The position numbers and the translations under genes were made by a program. A stretch of 64,000 nt of DNA. Source: JALZUE01 sp051251725. Its GTDB lineage: Bacteria > Pseudomonadota > Gammaproteobacteria > Enterobacterales > Alteromonadaceae. Below the pieces are notes generated by a model. It had not been told where the DNA came from. It was given only the letters and a program-made list of their open reading frames with translations, and ran no database searches. Positions within the stretch are counted from its first letter, which is position 1; every line of letters starts with the position of its first letter. Shown here piece after piece: positions 27,504 through 37,281 of this stretch. The stretch covers positions 58,167-122,166 of the forward strand of contig JBPOFN010000010.1 in NCBI GenBank assembly GCA_051251725.1. The letters run 5' to 3'.

Positions 27504-29010
27504 AACTATTAGACCAAGGCTGCATACCATCTTTTTCTTGAATAAATTTAGCATCAACATCTTGATACCATTGATGTAATAACCCCTGTAATGCTTGCAC
27601 TTTTGCCGGCTTAGTTGCCGCTAAATCATGTTGTTCACCAATATCATCGGCTAAATTAAATAATTGTAATTTACCATCTTCAAAGCGTTCCAATAATTTC
27701 CAATCCCCTAAGCGAACTGCCGCGCCTGGGAAACCACCTTGGTTCGAATAATGCGGGTAATGAAAATATATAGGTCGTGCGGCAAGCGTGCTGGTTTTTT
27801 GTAATAACGGCGTTAAAGCGATGCCATCTTGATGCTGTGCCGGCTTAGCCGCAATACCCGCCATATCAAGCAATGTCGGATAAAAGTCAGTTGAAACAAC
27901 TGGCGTTGTTACTTTATTACCATTGGCTGCTGCCCCTGGAACTTTGATAATAAAGGGAACTCTTATACCGCCCTCATATAACCAGCCTTTACCACCGCGC
28001 AAAGGTAAATTAGATGTTGGAGAGCCTTCTGCCGTTGATAAACCGCCATTATCCGAGGTAAAAACAACAATGGTATTTTCATCTAAATTTTCATCTTTTA
28101 ATTTTTGTAATATACGGCCAACCTGTGTATCCATTTTTGAAATCATCGCTGCATAAGTAGGATGGTTTTGTTTTACCCTTACTTGCCGAAGATCAGCTGT
28201 TGGCCAAATTTGCTCTTCATCAGCAAAACTATTTTCAATATCCAAGTTTTTACTTTTTAACGTATATTTATTAACTACATCTTTGGGGGCTTGCAAAGGG
28301 GTGTGAACGGTATAAAACGATAAATATAAAAAAAATGGAGTAGCTTTTTTTGCATTATCATCAATAATATTAATCGCTTCTGAGGTTAAACGTTCGGTTA
28401 AATACTCCCCTTTTTCACCGTCTGATAAACGTTGGTTTTTATACGGTGAAAAATAGCCATTGGGCGGTTGCCCGTGCGAGACACCTGCAACATTAATATC
28501 AAAGCCGTGTTTTTCAGGCCAAAACTCTTCACCTTCACCTAAATGCCATTTACCTAGAAATGAAGTGGAATAACCTGAGCCTTTAAATGCTTCGGCCAGT
28601 GTAATTTCTTCTAAATTTAGTTGTTGTTGTAAGTTCGCCGGATTAAATTTTTCTGAGCGATGAGGCCAGCCATTAATATGAAACCAATCTGTAGCATCAA
28701 CTCTGCTCGGATGACGGCCAGTTAACAAAGCGTAACGGGAAGGACTACAAACCGGATTAGCGGCATACCCCTGGGTAAACTGTACGCCTTGTGCTGCTAA
28801 GCCATCAATATTGGGCGTGTCATAAAAAGTGTTTTTATTGTAGGCGCCAATATCTGAGTAGCCCAAATCATCGACTAAAATAAAAACAACATTCGGTTTT
28901 GATTTTTTTACTTTAGCCGTCGACAGTTCAGCCTCTGGCTCATTGCTGCATGCGGTTAACAAGCTTGAACATAAGGCTAAAATAGAAAAGTGGCACAGCG
29001 ATAGTTTCAT
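27493..29010 (-). CDS. Lipoprotein family S1 sulfatase
   Basis: 505-residue sulfatase. Starting at ATG 29010 (AAGGAA upstream) gives a lipoprotein signal with lipobox LLTAC and Cys21. A longer frame to 29076 lacks this. The metal-binding start NVVFILVDDLGYSD and the formylglycine motif CSPSR (Cys88) are intact, with TGRHPSR following. It should hydrolyse sulfate esters of a polysaccharide and needs the maturation enzyme, which is not seen here. The subfamily and sulfated position cannot be told by eye. It is convergent with the esterase and divergent from the DUF5060 gene. Confidence 0.93.
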   Translation of the reverse strand: MKLSLCHFSILALCSSLLTACSNEPEAELSTAKVKKSKPNVVFILVDDLGYSDIGAYNKNTFYDTPNIDGLAAQGVQFTQGYAANPVCSPSRYALLTGRHPSRVDATDWFHINGWPHRSEKFNPANLQQQLNLEEITLAEAFKGSGYSTSFLGKWHLGEGEEFWPEKHGFDINVAGVSHGQPPNGYFSPYKNQRLSDGEKGEYLTERLTSEAINIIDDNAKKATPFFLYLSFYTVHTPLQAPKDVVNKYTLKSKNLDIENSFADEEQIWPTADLRQVRVKQNHPTYAAMISKMDTQVGRILQKLKDENLDENTIVVFTSDNGGLSTAEGSPTSNLPLRGGKGWLYEGGIRVPFIIKVPGAAANGNKVTTPVVSTDFYPTLLDMAGIAAKPAQHQDGIALTPLLQKTSTLAARPIYFHYPHYSNQGGFPGAAVRLGDWKLLERFEDGKLQLFNLADDIGEQHDLAATKPAKVQALQGLLHQWYQDVDAKFIQEKDGMQPWSNSLKQ

Positions 29011-29267
29011 TAAAGTATTTCCTTTTATAGGGATTAATAGCTGATGTATAAATCTATAAGAGCTATTTTCAAGCATAAGCCCTTATCGCTTATTTATCTT
29101 AATATTAATAACACCAAGAAGGCTTAAACATTACGAAATCTTTACATTCACAATAGCAGACAAAGGTATTTTATCGGTTATGATTAAGCATTTTGATAAT
29201 TGTCCAAAAAAGATCTTAAAGATTAATAAAGCGATTACGACCCCATAATTTCAAGAGAATTAATTTT

Positions 29268-30932
29268 ATGATAAAAAAAACAATTGAAAAGAAGCAAAAA
29301 AAAATCATCAAAATATGTATAACTAAATTTTTAGCGCTATTAATCTGCTTGCCGATGTTAGCGCATGCAAACATTCAAAAACATCAATACCACGCGGGTC
29401 AAATTTCTGCTCAACAGTGGCAGGTAACTGATGTTATTTTTAACACCGATAATGAAATAAAAGATCCATTTGAACAGAATATTTATGCGGTCTTTAAAGG
29501 TGAGAACGCCAAAAAAATATCACTATTTTATAACGGTGGTACACAGTGGATATTAAGATATTCAAGCGCAACAACAGGCGTTTTTAATTACACCATTGAA
29601 AGTGAAATTAAATCTTTAAATCATCTTAACGGTAGTTTTAAGGTGACAAAAAACATCAAAAAAAATCGCCACGGCGCTGTCGTTTTAAGTGAAACAGACA
29701 AACAGCATTTTTATTATCAAGACGGAAGCCATTATACCAATATGGCATTCGAACTAGATTGGCTGTTTGCCATTGACTATGGCAATAAAGATCTTAAAAA
29801 AACCAATCACCTATTAGACCTTGTCGAAAAGAATGGATTCAATCAGGTAGTGACTACCGTATATTCACATGACGTTTCTTGGGACAAAGATCCGCTACTT
29901 AAAGATTACCCTGAGTATGAATATGGTGGTCGTCAAGACATATTCCCTTTTTTAGGCTCTAACGAAAAGCCTGATTTTAGCTCATTAAACATAGACTTTT
30001 TTCAGCACTATGACCGCATCATGTCGTCTCTGCACGAACGTGAAATTGTTAATCACTTAATGATTTATGTTTGGAATAAAATGGTCAATTGGCCAGAATT
30101 AGGCTCTGCTCAAGACAATCGTTATTTTGATTATATTATTAAGCGCTACCAAGCATTTCCTAATATAATTTGGGATGTTTCAAAAGAAGCATTACATTAT
30201 AAAAACACCACCAAAGACTATATTTCTGAGCGAATACGCAGAATACGCCAACAAGATAACTATAAACGCTTAGTCACGGTTCATGACTTTGGTTTTTGCT
30301 CAAAGCACCCTGATGAAGTGGACTTTATCTCAACTCAAGATTGGAAACACACCATCTATTCAACAATGCTTGACGTAAAAAAACGGTTTCCAAATAAGCC
30401 GGTGGTTAATATCGAACATGGTGGTTATGAATCATCACCGATACGCGTATTCCCTGGCGCTTATGAAGAGCCAGAAGTAACAATGCGCAGAAATTATATG
30501 TGTTTATTTGCGGGGGTGTATCAAACTTATTATTGGCAAGGAACCTCTTGGAATGTGGTTATTCACAACCCCTTTGAAAGCAATGAAAATTTTGCCAAAC
30601 CTAAGTTTAAATACTACTCGGTAATGAGTAAATTACTTGATGAATACGACTTTACCGATTTTGAGCCCTTACCTCAGCGTAATGGCTCAGGTTATAACTT
30701 AACCAATAAAAAAACAGGGACGGTTTTAATGTATGTACCTAAAGAGAATTATTCGATTGCTTTAGGTTATTTAGCGAAAGGTAAAGAGAAATACCGTTTA
30801 AAATGGCTCAATACTTTAACCGGTGAAATTAACACAGAACATGAACCAGAAGTACACAAAGGCTGGTTTAATAATTCACCGTGGCGAGGTCAGGCAGATA
30901 CTATTGTTATCGCCACAAGAATTGACAACTAG
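29268..30932 (+). CDS. Putative glycoside hydrolase with N-terminal DUF5060-like domain
   Basis: Exported protein of 554 residues; signal peptide ends LAHAN. Residues about 40-130 form a beta-sandwich like DUF5060, with NIYAVFKGENAKKISLFYNG. The rest resembles the TIM-barrel of DUF4038/GH140-type enzymes. HYTNMAFELDWLFAIDYG starts the barrel, and acidic/His residues appear in VVNIEHGGYESSP and VTVHDFGFCS. A C-terminal beta domain closes it. Activity is inferred only. AAGAG precedes the ATG. Neighbouring sulfatase and acetylesterase genes suggest a shared substituted polysaccharide. Confidence 0.75.
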   Translation: MIKKTIEKKQKKIIKICITKFLALLICLPMLAHANIQKHQYHAGQISAQQWQVTDVIFNTDNEIKDPFEQNIYAVFKGENAKKISLFYNGGTQWILRYSSATTGVFNYTIESEIKSLNHLNGSFKVTKNIKKNRHGAVVLSETDKQHFYYQDGSHYTNMAFELDWLFAIDYGNKDLKKTNHLLDLVEKNGFNQVVTTVYSHDVSWDKDPLLKDYPEYEYGGRQDIFPFLGSNEKPDFSSLNIDFFQHYDRIMSSLHEREIVNHLMIYVWNKMVNWPELGSAQDNRYFDYIIKRYQAFPNIIWDVSKEALHYKNTTKDYISERIRRIRQQDNYKRLVTVHDFGFCSKHPDEVDFISTQDWKHTIYSTMLDVKKRFPNKPVVNIEHGGYESSPIRVFPGAYEEPEVTMRRNYMCLFAGVYQTYYWQGTSWNVVIHNPFESNENFAKPKFKYYSVMSKLLDEYDFTDFEPLPQRNGSGYNLTNKKTGTVLMYVPKENYSIALGYLAKGKEKYRLKWLNTLTGEINTEHEPEVHKGWFNNSPWRGQADTIVIATRIDN

Positions 30933-30950
30933 CCTCATTAATAAGTTAAA

Positions 30951-30983
30951 CAACCTCAACGCTTAATTAAAACATTGAGGTTG
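30951..30983. terminator. Possible terminator hairpin between DUF5060 gene and czcA
   Basis: 9-bp arms CAACCTCAA / TTGAGGTTG around a 15-base loop between two convergent genes. There is no good T run on either side, so termination strength is uncertain. Confidence 0.5.
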
Positions 30984-30990
30984 CTAACAC

Positions 30991-33900
30991 TTATGAACGC
31001 CCTTTTTCAATATGTAATAATCGATACAGTGCCGGTAAAACAAATAAGGTTAACAGGGTCGAAGATATTACCCCGCCGATCACCACTGTTGCGAGCGGTC
31101 GCTGTACTTCAGAGCCTATGCCGGTATTAAAAGCCATCGGAATAAAGCCCAAAGAAGCCACTAATGCCGTCGTTAATACCGGCCGTAAACGAGTAATAGC
31201 GCCTTGTATAATCGCTTGATTAATCGCTACTTTTTCAGCAATAAGTTCACGAATAAATGACACCATCACCAGGCCATTTAAAATCGCGATACCGGACAAG
31301 GCAATAAATCCTATCGCGGCTGAAATTGAAAACGGAATGTCACGTATTATCAAAGCAAATATGCCCCCCGTTAACGCTAACGGCACCCCTGAAAAAATAA
31401 TCATTGAGTCTTTAAACGAGCCAAGCGCCAGCAACAATAAAGCAATAATTAAGACCAGGGTCACAGGCACAACAATACTTAAACGTTTTGAAGCAGATTG
31501 TAACTTTTGATAAGTGCCGCCATATTCAATCCAATAACCTGCAGGTACCTTTGCGTTTGCCTCAATTGCGGTTCTAACATCAGCAACAAAGCTGCCTAAG
31601 TCGCGACCGCGAACATTAGCCGTCACCACAATTCTGCGTTTACCGTTTTCACGATTCACTTGATTAGCGCCATTTACCGTCGCTATTTGTGCTAATTCTT
31701 TTAACGTAACATATCCGGTATCCGGTAACTGAATCGGTAAATTCGCTAAATAATTCATATTATTGCGCTGCGCCTCAGGTAACCTAACGACAATATCAAA
31801 ACGCTTATCACCTTGGTAAAACTTACCTACTTGTTGGCCACCAACAGCAATTGCAATCTGCGCTTGTAGCGCCGACTGTGTTAAACCGTATAAAGCTAAT
31901 TGTTCGAGCTTAGGGCTTATAGTTAATACCGGCAAACCTTTAATGGGCTCAACTTGCACATCTTTAATGCCGTCAACATTCGCAATCACCAATGCGATAT
32001 TTTCACCTGTGCTGGCCAAAAGCTCAAAGTCATCACCGAATATTTTTATCGCCAGTTCAGCACGAACGCCCGCCAATAATTCATTAAAACGCATTTGGAT
32101 CGGTTGTGAAAATTCATAATTATTACCTGGCACCTGTTTTACTAATTGCTCAAGTTCATCAACAAGTTGGCTTTTCGGTTTATCGGGATCCGGCCATAAA
32201 TTTCTCGGTTTTAAGATCAAAAAGGTATCAGCGACACTTGGCGGCATAGGATCTGTTGCTACATCAGGTGTACCAAGTTTAGAAAAAACTCGCTCCACTT
32301 CCGGCAGTTTGGCAATTTCCATTTCTAGCACTTTTTGCATTTCGATTGCTTGTGTTAACGAAGTACCCGGAATACGCATAGCATGCATAGCAATGTCACC
32401 TTCATCTAAATTTGGCACAAATTCACTGCCTAATTTACTGCCCATCACACCGGCCACCACCACCAATAACGCAGCAGAAATAACCACCAACCAACGCGCT
32501 TTTAAAACAAAAGCAAGGATCGGACGATACATTTTTTCACTGTATTGAATGATCAGATTGTTCTTTTCAACGACGGATCCTTTAAACAAAAGCGCAACCG
32601 CAGCAGGAACAAAAGTAATTGATAACACCATCGCACTCACTAACGCGATCACTACCGTTATCGCCATCGGGTAGAACATTTTTCCTTCAACACCGGTTAA
32701 TGCAAATATCGGTAAATAGACAGCGGTAATAATAAAAACGCCAAATAATGCCGGCCGAATAACCTCACGCGTGGCATCAAAAACAACCGCTAAGCGCTCT
32801 TTAGTGGCTAGCGATTTTCCGCCAGAAGCCAGGCTTAACCGGCGCAGACAGTTTTCAATAATAATAATCGCGCCGTCAACCAACAAGCCAAAATCAAGCG
32901 CACCTAAGCTCATTAAGTTAGCACTGACCTTAGTTTGTACCATGCCGGTGATAGTGATTAACATTGCAAACGGAATAACCGCTGCGGTTAATAACGCCGC
33001 CCGAATATTGCCTAATAACAAAAACAAAATAACCACCACTAACAAGGCGCCTTCAGCTAAATTAGCCTCAACCGTTGCCAGTGTTTTATTAACCAAAGTA
33101 GTCCGGTCATAAACCGCATTGGCTACTATGCCCTGAGGGAGACTTTTATTTATCTCAGCAAGCTTGGCACCAACGGCTTTTGCTACCTGTTGGCTATTTT
33201 CGCCGATCAACATAAAGACAGTACTTAATACCACTTCATGGCCATTTTGTGTTGCGGCACCAGAGCGTAATTCTTTCCCTTCACCAACGTCGGCGACATC
33301 TTTAACATAAATCATCTGCCCGGTTTTGCTGACAATAGCCACATTAGCCAGTTGTGATAAATCTTGCAGTTGTCCCGGAATACGTACTAACCATTGCGCG
33401 CCGTTTTTCTCGATAAAACCAGCGCCGCGATTTTGATTGTGCGCGGTGATGGCTTGAATAACCTCTTGCTGGGTTATGCCATGGGCTAAAAGCTTTTCCG
33501 GTTTAATGGCGACTAATATTTCACGTTCAAAACCACCAATCGGATTCACCTCAACGACGCCATCAACCTGCATAAGTTGCGGCCGAATAACCCAGTCATG
33601 CACTGTCCGTAAATCGGTTGCGGTAATAGCGCGGCCTTGTTCATTAACCGCACCTTCGTTGGCATCAACCGTAAACATAAAGATTTCGCCAAGCCCAGTT
33701 GCTGTTGGTCCTAATTCAGGCTCAACCCCCAGTGGTAACTCAGATTTAGCAGCATTGATTTTTTCACTGACTAACTGACGAGCAAAATAAATATCAGTAT
33801 CGTCAGTAAAAATAGCAACAACTTGTGACAAGCCATACCGAGAAATAGAGCGGGTATCAAGCAAATTAGGCACACCCGCTAAGGCGGTTTCAAGCGGATA

Positions 33901-34098
33901 AGTGACCCGCTGCTCAACTTCTAACGGCGTGTAACCCGCAATTTCAGTGTTAATAACCACTTGAACATTGCTAATATCGGGTACGGCATCAATTGGCAGT
34001 TTGGTAAAATTCCACGCCCCTAAAGCCGCAAGAAAAAGCACACATACCAGTACCAAACGACTGCGTTCAATCGAAAATTTTAAAATAGCTTCTAACAT
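30991..34098 (-). CDS. czcA: Heavy-metal RND efflux transporter CzcA-like
   Basis: HME-family RND pump of 1035 residues, exporting divalent cations from periplasm to outside. The fourth-helix relay reads DFGLLVDGAIIIIEN, matching the Co/Zn/Cd (CzcA) class, not the Cu/Ag CusA form, which has DAAI. The twelve-helix fold and a C-terminal GLVMVSFIRE block are visible. It is preceded by czcB (17 bases) and is last in the order czcI-czcC-czcB-czcA. The exact metal is inferred from this motif and from the His-rich neighbours. Confidence 0.9.
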   Translation of the reverse strand: MLEAILKFSIERSRLVLVCVLFLAALGAWNFTKLPIDAVPDISNVQVVINTEIAGYTPLEVEQRVTYPLETALAGVPNLLDTRSISRYGLSQVVAIFTDDTDIYFARQLVSEKINAAKSELPLGVEPELGPTATGLGEIFMFTVDANEGAVNEQGRAITATDLRTVHDWVIRPQLMQVDGVVEVNPIGGFEREILVAIKPEKLLAHGITQQEVIQAITAHNQNRGAGFIEKNGAQWLVRIPGQLQDLSQLANVAIVSKTGQMIYVKDVADVGEGKELRSGAATQNGHEVVLSTVFMLIGENSQQVAKAVGAKLAEINKSLPQGIVANAVYDRTTLVNKTLATVEANLAEGALLVVVILFLLLGNIRAALLTAAVIPFAMLITITGMVQTKVSANLMSLGALDFGLLVDGAIIIIENCLRRLSLASGGKSLATKERLAVVFDATREVIRPALFGVFIITAVYLPIFALTGVEGKMFYPMAITVVIALVSAMVLSITFVPAAVALLFKGSVVEKNNLIIQYSEKMYRPILAFVLKARWLVVISAALLVVVAGVMGSKLGSEFVPNLDEGDIAMHAMRIPGTSLTQAIEMQKVLEMEIAKLPEVERVFSKLGTPDVATDPMPPSVADTFLILKPRNLWPDPDKPKSQLVDELEQLVKQVPGNNYEFSQPIQMRFNELLAGVRAELAIKIFGDDFELLASTGENIALVIANVDGIKDVQVEPIKGLPVLTISPKLEQLALYGLTQSALQAQIAIAVGGQQVGKFYQGDKRFDIVVRLPEAQRNNMNYLANLPIQLPDTGYVTLKELAQIATVNGANQVNRENGKRRIVVTANVRGRDLGSFVADVRTAIEANAKVPAGYWIEYGGTYQKLQSASKRLSIVVPVTLVLIIALLLLALGSFKDSMIIFSGVPLALTGGIFALIIRDIPFSISAAIGFIALSGIAILNGLVMVSFIRELIAEKVAINQAIIQGAITRLRPVLTTALVASLGFIPMAFNTGIGSEVQRPLATVVIGGVISSTLLTLFVLPALYRLLHIEKGRS

Positions 34099-34115
34099 TT
34101 TATTTGGCCTTTGGA

Positions 34116-35135
34116 TTAATGATCATGTGAGGCACCAGATTTTTCGATGTCTGCTTTGATTAAATAACTATTGTTGCTGACATATTCACTGCCAACCTCA
34201 ATCCCCGCAAGCACTTCAACCCAATCACCCGCTTTACGGCCAAGTGTTACTGGCTGGGCCTGATAACTATTACCTCTTTTGATAAACACCACGGTTGAAT
34301 TTTCCAGCGGCTGTAAAGCACTGGTTTTAATCGCTAACGGCACATGAAAGCTAGCAACGGCAATGTCAGCGCTAACAAATTGACCGGGACTAAACTGGCC
34401 ATTTTGATTATCAACCACACTGCGAAACACTTTCGCTTGCTGTTTATTTACGTGAACAAGCGCATCACTAATTTGGCTGCTAGCTTGTTGCTCTGAGCCT
34501 GTTGCAATAAGTACCACGGCTGCGCCAATGTTGACTTTATGCTGATCAAGTGGAAAAACATTTAACTCGGCTACTAGCGAACTCAGCTCAGTAATTGTTA
34601 ATAAAACATTCTCACCGGTTTGTTCACCTTCCGCCGTATTTTGTGCGGTGATCAGCCCTGAAATAGGCGCGTAAATTTGATAATTTTGTAAGCTTTCATT
34701 ACTTTCAATCGTCATTAGCACTTGGCCTTTTTTTACCTGCTCGCCAAAGCGGGTATTCATGGCTTTTACTTGCCCTGGAAAACGCGCTTTAAGGTGTCTT
34801 TGTGCATTCGCGGGTAGTTGCAACTTACCATAAACTCTTAAGGTTTCAGTTAAGGTTCTACTTGCCACCACCTCAGTGGTTACAAACATTTTATTGGCCA
34901 TTTGCTCAGTTATTTCTGTGCCTTCACTATGGTGTCCCGCTGCACCATGCTCATCGTCATGACCACCTTTATGGCCATCTGCATGTTTATCTTTATGATT
35001 GTCTTCGTGCTGGTGTGTTTTGTGTCCGTGATGATCGCCACTTGCGAGCGCGTAATGACTCAATAAAAGCGAACTGATAACGACTGTTGATAGGGCAATA
35101 AAACAGGCGGCTAGTTTTTTCATTTTAAAATACAT
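34116..35135 (-). CDS. czcB: Heavy-metal RND periplasmic adaptor CzcB-like, His-rich N terminus
   Basis: 339-residue membrane-fusion protein. After the signal peptide, residues about 30-75 are a dense His/Asp/Glu stretch (HHGHKTHQHEDNH and on), a probable metal buffer. The lipoyl halves are ARFPGQVKAM and YAPISGLITAQNTAEG, followed by the beta-barrel region. The ATG 35135 has AGAGAG just upstream; an ATG four codons in is an alternative. The C terminus ends with GASHDH. It links CzcA to the CzcC channel. Confidence 0.9.
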   Translation of the reverse strand: MYFKMKKLAACFIALSTVVISSLLLSHYALASGDHHGHKTHQHEDNHKDKHADGHKGGHDDEHGAAGHHSEGTEITEQMANKMFVTTEVVASRTLTETLRVYGKLQLPANAQRHLKARFPGQVKAMNTRFGEQVKKGQVLMTIESNESLQNYQIYAPISGLITAQNTAEGEQTGENVLLTITELSSLVAELNVFPLDQHKVNIGAAVVLIATGSEQQASSQISDALVHVNKQQAKVFRSVVDNQNGQFSPGQFVSADIAVASFHVPLAIKTSALQPLENSTVVFIKRGNSYQAQPVTLGRKAGDWVEVLAGIEVGSEYVSNNSYLIKADIEKSGASHDH

Positions 35136-35155
35136 AAATTTCTCTCTAAAATAGC

Positions 35156-36394
35156 TTAGTGACTAATAGAAGCGCCCGTTAAACGCTCTAGTTCAATATT
35201 GAATAAATGGATGTTGCTATAAGCCGAAATAAGCGCCGACTGCGCATCGTTTAACTCATGCTGAACAGCATACCAATCGGTGTAGCTATAATTTCCTTTG
35301 AGGTAAGCCGCTTCTGCACTTTGGTTGGCAGACGTTAACGTTGGAATAATTTCGTTACTTAGCCCTTCGATAACGTGATAGTTATGATTGAGCTTATGCG
35401 TTAATAACAACAACTGGGTTGATACCGATAATTGCCAAGCTTCGGCTTCAGTTTTCTGCTGCGCTTGTTCTGCTTTTAGGGCAATAATTCCCCCTTGATT
35501 ACGACCCGCGCTACCTAGCGGAATGGAAACGCCAAACGTGAAGCCAACATCATCAAGGGCTTCATTACGTTTAACACCCGCGTTCAATTGCCACGTCGGC
35601 TGCTCTTTGGCTTTGGCTAAGGCAATCGCCGATTGCGCAATACGTTGCTGTACCGTTAACAGTTTTAATCTGGGATGATTACTTAACTTCTGATAAGCAC
35701 TTTCAACCGCCTGCACTGAGGGAATATTACTTAATTTACCGCTAATGCTAATATCACTATTACCGCGCCACTGAGCCGCTAATTGTTCACGACTCGCGAT
35801 AATTTCATGTTTGAGATCTTCAACCAGCAATTGTTTATTCGCCAAGTGGGCTTGTGCTCGGAGTTTATCAACCACATTTGAACGGCCAGCGTTAACTCTT
35901 TTAGTAACTTCCAATAACGACTTTTCTGCCTGAGCTAAAGCAAGTTCAGCTAAGGTTAAGCGTTCTTTTTTCACTAATAAAGTAACAAAAATAGTCGCGG
36001 TATTCGCAGCAACATCTAGGGCTTTAGCTTGGCGTTGATATTTAGCTAAATGAGTACTTTCTTGAGCCAATTTTACTCGTGAGTCAATCAGTTCGTTTTC
36101 CAATAACCATGAAATAGTTAAGGTCGATTCAGCCGCTGACAGCCCTTGATAATTTCCGCTGCCAAGCACATTTTCAACATCAACGTTAAGCTGCATCGGC
36201 GTTGCTATACCCGCCTGAGTTACTTGCCCTTGCGCTATTTTTGCTTGATGAGCAAAACGTTGTAAGTCAGGATGTTGACTGAGTGCTTTGCCAAGGGCCA
36301 AACTTAATGTGATCGGCTGTTGTGAAAATGCCGACCAGCTCGCGGCTAACAAGAGTAAACCGCTTATCGATTTACCTATATATATAGATTTCAT
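35156..36394 (-). CDS. czcC: Outer-membrane channel CzcC-like (TolC family)
   Basis: 412-residue outer-membrane efflux protein with signal peptide ending SAFSQ. Two TolC-type repeats of long amphipathic helices follow, for example ALDVAANTATIFVTLLVKKE and RVNAGRSNVVDKLRAQAHLA. I chose ATG 36394, because AGAG lies upstream and the signal peptide then starts MKSIYIGK. The extra nine codons from 36421 look non-coding. It forms the outer end of the Czc pump with CzcA and CzcB. Confidence 0.88.
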   Translation of the reverse strand: MKSIYIGKSISGLLLLAASWSAFSQQPITLSLALGKALSQHPDLQRFAHQAKIAQGQVTQAGIATPMQLNVDVENVLGSGNYQGLSAAESTLTISWLLENELIDSRVKLAQESTHLAKYQRQAKALDVAANTATIFVTLLVKKERLTLAELALAQAEKSLLEVTKRVNAGRSNVVDKLRAQAHLANKQLLVEDLKHEIIASREQLAAQWRGNSDISISGKLSNIPSVQAVESAYQKLSNHPRLKLLTVQQRIAQSAIALAKAKEQPTWQLNAGVKRNEALDDVGFTFGVSIPLGSAGRNQGGIIALKAEQAQQKTEAEAWQLSVSTQLLLLTHKLNHNYHVIEGLSNEIIPTLTSANQSAEAAYLKGNYSYTDWYAVQHELNDAQSALISAYSNIHLFNIELERLTGASISH

Positions 36395-36425
36395 ATTCTG
36401 TTCTCTAAAATAAAACAACAAAAGC

Positions 36426-36459
36426 TTTAGCCTTGAGAAGTAATATTCTCGGGGCTAAA
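36426..36459 (-). promoter_or_regulatory. Intercistronic hairpin between czcI-like gene and czcC
   Basis: Two 14-base arms, TTTAGCCTTGAGAA and TTCTCGGGGCTAAA, pair with two G-U wobbles across a 6-base loop. It may attenuate or process the mRNA. A short T-rich segment follows on the minus strand but not a classical T run. Confidence 0.45.
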
Positions 36460-36486
36460 ACCAGTAAAATAAAAAGTTAAACAGAA

Positions 36487-37071
36487 TTATGAAATTGGAG
36501 GGCGATATAACGAACTAGCGGTGTTTTGATAAGAGATTTGAAAGTTAAAATAACTGGATGTAATTTTAACTTGAGCAATAGTTAAAGACTCTTGATTTAA
36601 TAGCCACTGCAAATGAGCGCTATGACAATGACCACAATGCTGACAATCTTCACTACTTTCACAGCTTTCATCGCCATCATTACTAAAACTATGATGTTGA
36701 CTGGCGTCGACAAAAGTTTGCGCATGTTGATGTGAATAAAATGCCGATTGTTCGACTAAATTATCAAGATTATTGTGGTTGTTATGGTGATGCGTATTTT
36801 TTGCTGGCTCGTTTGGCTCATAAGTGCTTTGCGAGTAAGCACTTAGTGAATGGGTACTTGCTGCACGAACAGAATTTGAACTAGCATTTTCTAACTGAGT
36901 GTTTGCTGAATGGTCGATTGCTAAAGCGTTATTAGTAACGTGGTTATTGGTTAAATGACTAGTCTCTATTTGATAAATATCTTGTGTTTGTGCCACCGTA
37001 ACAAACGATTGTATAACAATTGTTAATAACAATAGGCAATGGCACCAAGACTTAGTCACACTATTTTTCAC
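36487..37071 (-). CDS. CzcI-like periplasmic His/Cys-rich protein
   Basis: 194-residue exported protein (signal peptide through about residue 27), first gene of the czc operon. The C-terminal part has a dense Cys/His cluster, CQHCGHCHSAH, resembling the CzcI and similar small metal-resistance proteins. The protein ends SLYRPPIS. The middle is low-complexity Ser/Asn/His. Metal binding or a regulatory role in czc expression is inferred from the family; it is not an enzyme. There is no linked two-component or MerR regulator in this window. Confidence 0.7.
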   Translation of the reverse strand: MKNSVTKSWCHCLLLLTIVIQSFVTVAQTQDIYQIETSHLTNNHVTNNALAIDHSANTQLENASSNSVRAASTHSLSAYSQSTYEPNEPAKNTHHHNNHNNLDNLVEQSAFYSHQHAQTFVDASQHHSFSNDGDESCESSEDCQHCGHCHSAHLQWLLNQESLTIAQVKITSSYFNFQISYQNTASSLYRPPIS

Positions 37072-37225
37072 ATCAAACTCAATATAGATCAGCTGGTGTT
37101 ATTGGAACATTTTTAACCGGTAACCTCAATAAGGTTTAGCTACAGCCTTAGTTTTAAATGTTACGGTTTATTACTGTTCCCGATAAATATCAGCTTGGGT
37201 GAATTATTGGTGGAATTAATAACAC

Positions 37226-37257
37226 AAAAAAATCGCTAACTAAGTAGCGATTTTTTA
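37226..37257 (-). terminator. Terminator of aroA
   Basis: Inverted repeat AATCGCTA / TAGCGATT with A and T runs on both sides, just after the aroA stop at 37282 on the minus strand. Confidence 0.85.
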
Positions 37258-37281
37258 TCTAAACATTTACTTCGTTTATTA

